From positions 1 through 7,579 of the forward strand of contig JAGXIS010000125.1 of NCBI GenBank assembly GCA_024635465.1: DNA of 7,579 nucleotides. Direction: 5' to 3'. Shown here in pieces: positions 6,551 through 7,579 of the stretch. Below the pieces are notes generated by a model. It had not been told where the DNA came from. It did no database searches and worked only from the letters and a program-made list of their open reading frames with translations. Position 1 is the stretch's first letter. Every line of letters starts with the position of its first letter. Origin of the DNA: Bacteroidota bacterium (GTDB lineage Bacteria; Bacteroidota; Rhodothermia; Balneolales; Balneolaceae). The position numbers were made by a program, and so were the translations under genes.

Positions 6551-6569
6551 TTGACGGGGAGTTGGAAAT
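6551..6569 (+). repeat. Direct repeat copy 1: TTGAC-N3-GAGTTGGAAAT
   Basis: The 19-base unit at 6551-6569 (TTGACGGGGAGTTGGAAAT) recurs at 6617-6635 with 16 of 19 positions identical; the differences fall in the three bases after TTGAC. The starts are 66 nt apart. The function is unknown; it may be an activator or sigma-factor site. Confidence 0.6.
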
Positions 6570-6580
6570 TGTGCTAATTA
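6551..6580 (+). promoter_or_regulatory. Candidate promoter with extended -10
   Basis: TTGACG (6551-6556) is followed after 18 nt by TAATTA (6575-6580), with TG one base before the -10 (TGCTAATTA). AATTGT/ACAATT (6567-6572 and 6580-6585) forms an inverted repeat over the -10. No gene follows closely on this strand; a transcript could end at the weak GTAC hairpin plus T-rich tail near 6683-6705 or run on to the SOD gene at 6985. This is motif evidence only, and the sigma specificity of this lineage is not certain. Confidence 0.25.
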
Positions 6581-6616
6581 CAATTGAGTACAGTAGTCAA
6601 GGACGCTACGGCAAAA

Positions 6617-6635
6617 TTGACTGAGAGTTGGAAAT
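6617..6635 (+). repeat. Direct repeat copy 2: TTGAC-N3-GAGTTGGAAAT
   Basis: This is the second copy (TTGACTGAGAGTTGGAAAT) of the unit at 6551-6569. Flanking bases on both sides differ from the first copy, so the repeat is not part of a longer recent duplication. That favours selection on the motif, or chance, over simple slippage. Confidence 0.6.
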
Positions 6636-6661
6636 CCGCAACTTATTTGTTTGAAGAGTCC

Positions 6662-6866
6662 CTAAAGATGATTCAAAGATATGTACTCCGGTACTATTTT
6701 TATTTCAGCCAGTTCTACTCTTCCGGGATTCGATTTAAGTAATAGCCCCTTCTTCATATTCAACTATCAACAAATGGAAACTACGTCCACTTCCTGCGTA
6801 GTCTACTCTTTTTCCAATCTTAATATAGTTTGTCAGTCTAAGTGTTCGAAATTCATTATTATTCAA
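6662..6866 (-). pseudogene. Possible decayed or frameshifted small minus-strand gene
   Basis: Two overlapping minus-strand frames read like protein. The upstream one (6735-6866, TTG start, 43 residues; open without a start up to 6923) contains RLTNYIKIGKRVDYAGSGR and FHLLIVEYEEG. The other (6662-6757, ATG start, 31 residues) contains KSNPGRVELAEIKIVPEYI. They overlap by 23 nt in different frames, as would result from one indel in a single gene of roughly 75-90 residues. I do not recognise the family. A chance open frame in AT-rich DNA is quite possible; there is no clear ribosome site. Confidence 0.2.
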
Positions 6867-6984
6867 TGCTATAGATCTGAAATTGATAATTTTTGAAATT
6901 ATGTAGTTCAATTTATTGTTTGATCAAGCGTACAGTTATGATATCAACCGCAATTACTTAAAACTAATCACACCTAAATACTAA

Positions 6985-7560
6985 ATGAAGAAAGAAAACT
7001 CCATTACAAGAAAACAAGCCCTTAAATTTTTAACGTTTGGATCCGTATCTACCGTGATAGCACCCTCTCTTTTTACAACATCCTGTGCAGCCAATGGCAC
7101 CATGAACGGTAGTTATCTAAGTTATGATCAGATATTTAATGCTGTTTACCCATTTTCTTTAGCTGAGCTACCCTACTCATACGATTCACTGGAACCTGCC
7201 ATAGATGCAACAACCATGGAAATTCACCACGGACGACATCATCAGGGCTATGTGAATAATTTGAACAATGCGCTGGAAAGTCGGACTGAGCTGCATGATA
7301 CGACACTTGCTGATTTGAATAGAAACTTAAATGATCTGCCGGAAGAGGTTCAAAATGCTGTTAGAAATCATGGTGGTGGACATTTAAATCACACTATTTT
7401 CTGGAATACAATGCACGCATCAGGTGGAACTCCGTCAGGGGAGCTGGTCACTGCCATTGAAGAATCTTTTGGAGATCTGGATGGATTCAGAGAGGAGTTC
7501 TCAGCTGCTGCAGGTACCGTATTTGGAAGTGGATGGGCGTGGTTGGTATCAGACAGTGAT
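6985..7560 (+). CDS. sodA: Exported Mn/Fe superoxide dismutase, 3'-truncated by adapter
   Basis: The enzyme converts superoxide to hydrogen peroxide and oxygen at a mononuclear Mn or Fe centre. The SOD fold starts near residue 57 (FSLAELPYSYDSLEPAID) and shows METAL-site landmarks MEIHHGRHHQGYVNNLN (first ligand H81), GGGHLNHTIFW (second ligand H136) and FGSGWAWLV (180-188). The GGH context, rather than AAQ, favours a Mn or cambialistic type. The remaining Asp and His ligands (DVWEHAYY in relatives) lie beyond the truncation. Residues 1-34 form an export signal: TRKQALKF followed by a hydrophobic run to LFTTSC. This could be a Tat-like signal (R9-K10 in place of RR) or a lipoprotein signal with C34, implying a periplasmic or membrane-anchored enzyme rather than the common cytoplasmic form. 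Translation after D192 reads adapter sequence and is not real. The ATG at 6985 has no clear Shine-Dalgarno site. Confidence 0.93.
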
Positions 7561-7579
7561 CTGTCTCTTATACACATCT
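7561..7579. other. Nextera/Tn5 mosaic-end adapter sequence (sequencing artefact)
   Basis: CTGTCTCTTATACACATCT is exactly the reverse complement of the Tn5 mosaic end (AGATGTGTATAAGAGACAG) used in Nextera libraries. It sits at the very end of the contig, interrupts the conserved SOD sequence after residue 192, and on the minus strand translates as the tell-tale MCIRDR. It should be trimmed; any protein prediction spanning it is false. Confidence 0.97.

Larger units (their letters stand above)
6404..6984 (+). other. 581-nt intergenic stretch without a convincing gene
   Basis: No plus-strand gene is supported; the 71-codon frame at 6681-6896 has no ribosome site and atypical composition. The stretch holds a consensus DnaA box with two tandem DnaA-like repeats (6503-6536), two TTGAC-led direct repeats, a candidate promoter, and two coding-like minus-strand frames. 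Weak hairpins are GTAC-TCCG-GTAC (6683-6694) before TATTTTTATTT, and ACTACG/CGTAGT (6780-6785 and 6797-6802) with TTTTT about 7 nt later. TTGATCAA (6920-6927) and TGATATCA (6939-6946) are short palindromes ahead of the SOD gene. No tRNA or rRNA was seen. Confidence 0.6.

Noticed and set aside
6681..6896. Plus-strand 71-codon frame.
   Set aside because: It has no ribosome site, an atypical Ser/Phe/Ile-rich composition and no recognisable domain; it lies antisense to more protein-like minus-strand frames.
7389..7577. Minus-strand reading frame beginning MCIRDR.
   Set aside because: Its start lies in the adapter and the rest is antisense to the SOD gene.

Overview
The window reads as a whole short assembly contig from a bacterium of the Bacteroidota/Balneolota side of the FCB group. 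That placement is an inference. It rests on weak or absent Shine-Dalgarno sites before most genes, a Bacteroidota-style TAnnTTTG promoter element, a TonB-dependent receptor with a CarboxypepD_reg-like N-terminal domain, and moderately AT-rich DNA. The last 19 bases (7561-7579) are the Nextera/Tn5 transposase adapter, not genomic DNA, so the superoxide dismutase gene at the right edge is cut short by library preparation. The left edge probably also cuts a gene.

Left block (1-2799), all on the + strand and tightly packed. Two consecutive reading frames each encode a pair of CBS domains and overlap by 26 nt; together they look like a four-CBS protein that is split or frameshifted. They overlap a zinc-dependent succinylglutamate desuccinylase/aspartoacylase-family hydrolase, which is followed after 46 nt by scpB, the chromosome-segregation partner of SMC and ScpA.

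Middle block (2800-6403) looks like a metal-handling locus. A MerC-family membrane protein with a CxxHC motif and a His-rich tail is translationally coupled (ATGA overlap) to a small protein that joins a ribbon-helix-helix DNA-binding domain to two CxxC pairs. Upstream lie three iterated, alternately inverted copies of ATACACA, two of them inside a perfect 10-bp-arm palindrome. This arrangement suggests an autoregulated, metal-sensing RHH repressor. After a 418-nt gene-poor gap comes a 742-residue TonB-dependent receptor resembling the ZnuD zinc/heme receptor family. It is preceded by a TTAGA-type palindrome overlapping a candidate promoter. My working model is metal (probably zinc) uptake and homeostasis: outer-membrane import by the receptor, inner-membrane handling by the MerC-like protein, control by the RHH-CxxC protein.

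Right block (6404-7579). A 581-nt stretch without a convincing gene contains a consensus DnaA box followed by two tandem 11-bp DnaA-like repeats, a pair of 19-bp imperfect direct repeats each starting with TTGAC, and a possible decayed minus-strand gene. The contig ends in the N-terminal 192 residues of an exported Mn/Fe superoxide dismutase, then the adapter.

The best candidate for an undescribed system is the MerC / RHH-tetracysteine operon with its triple half-site operator next to a ZnuD-like receptor.
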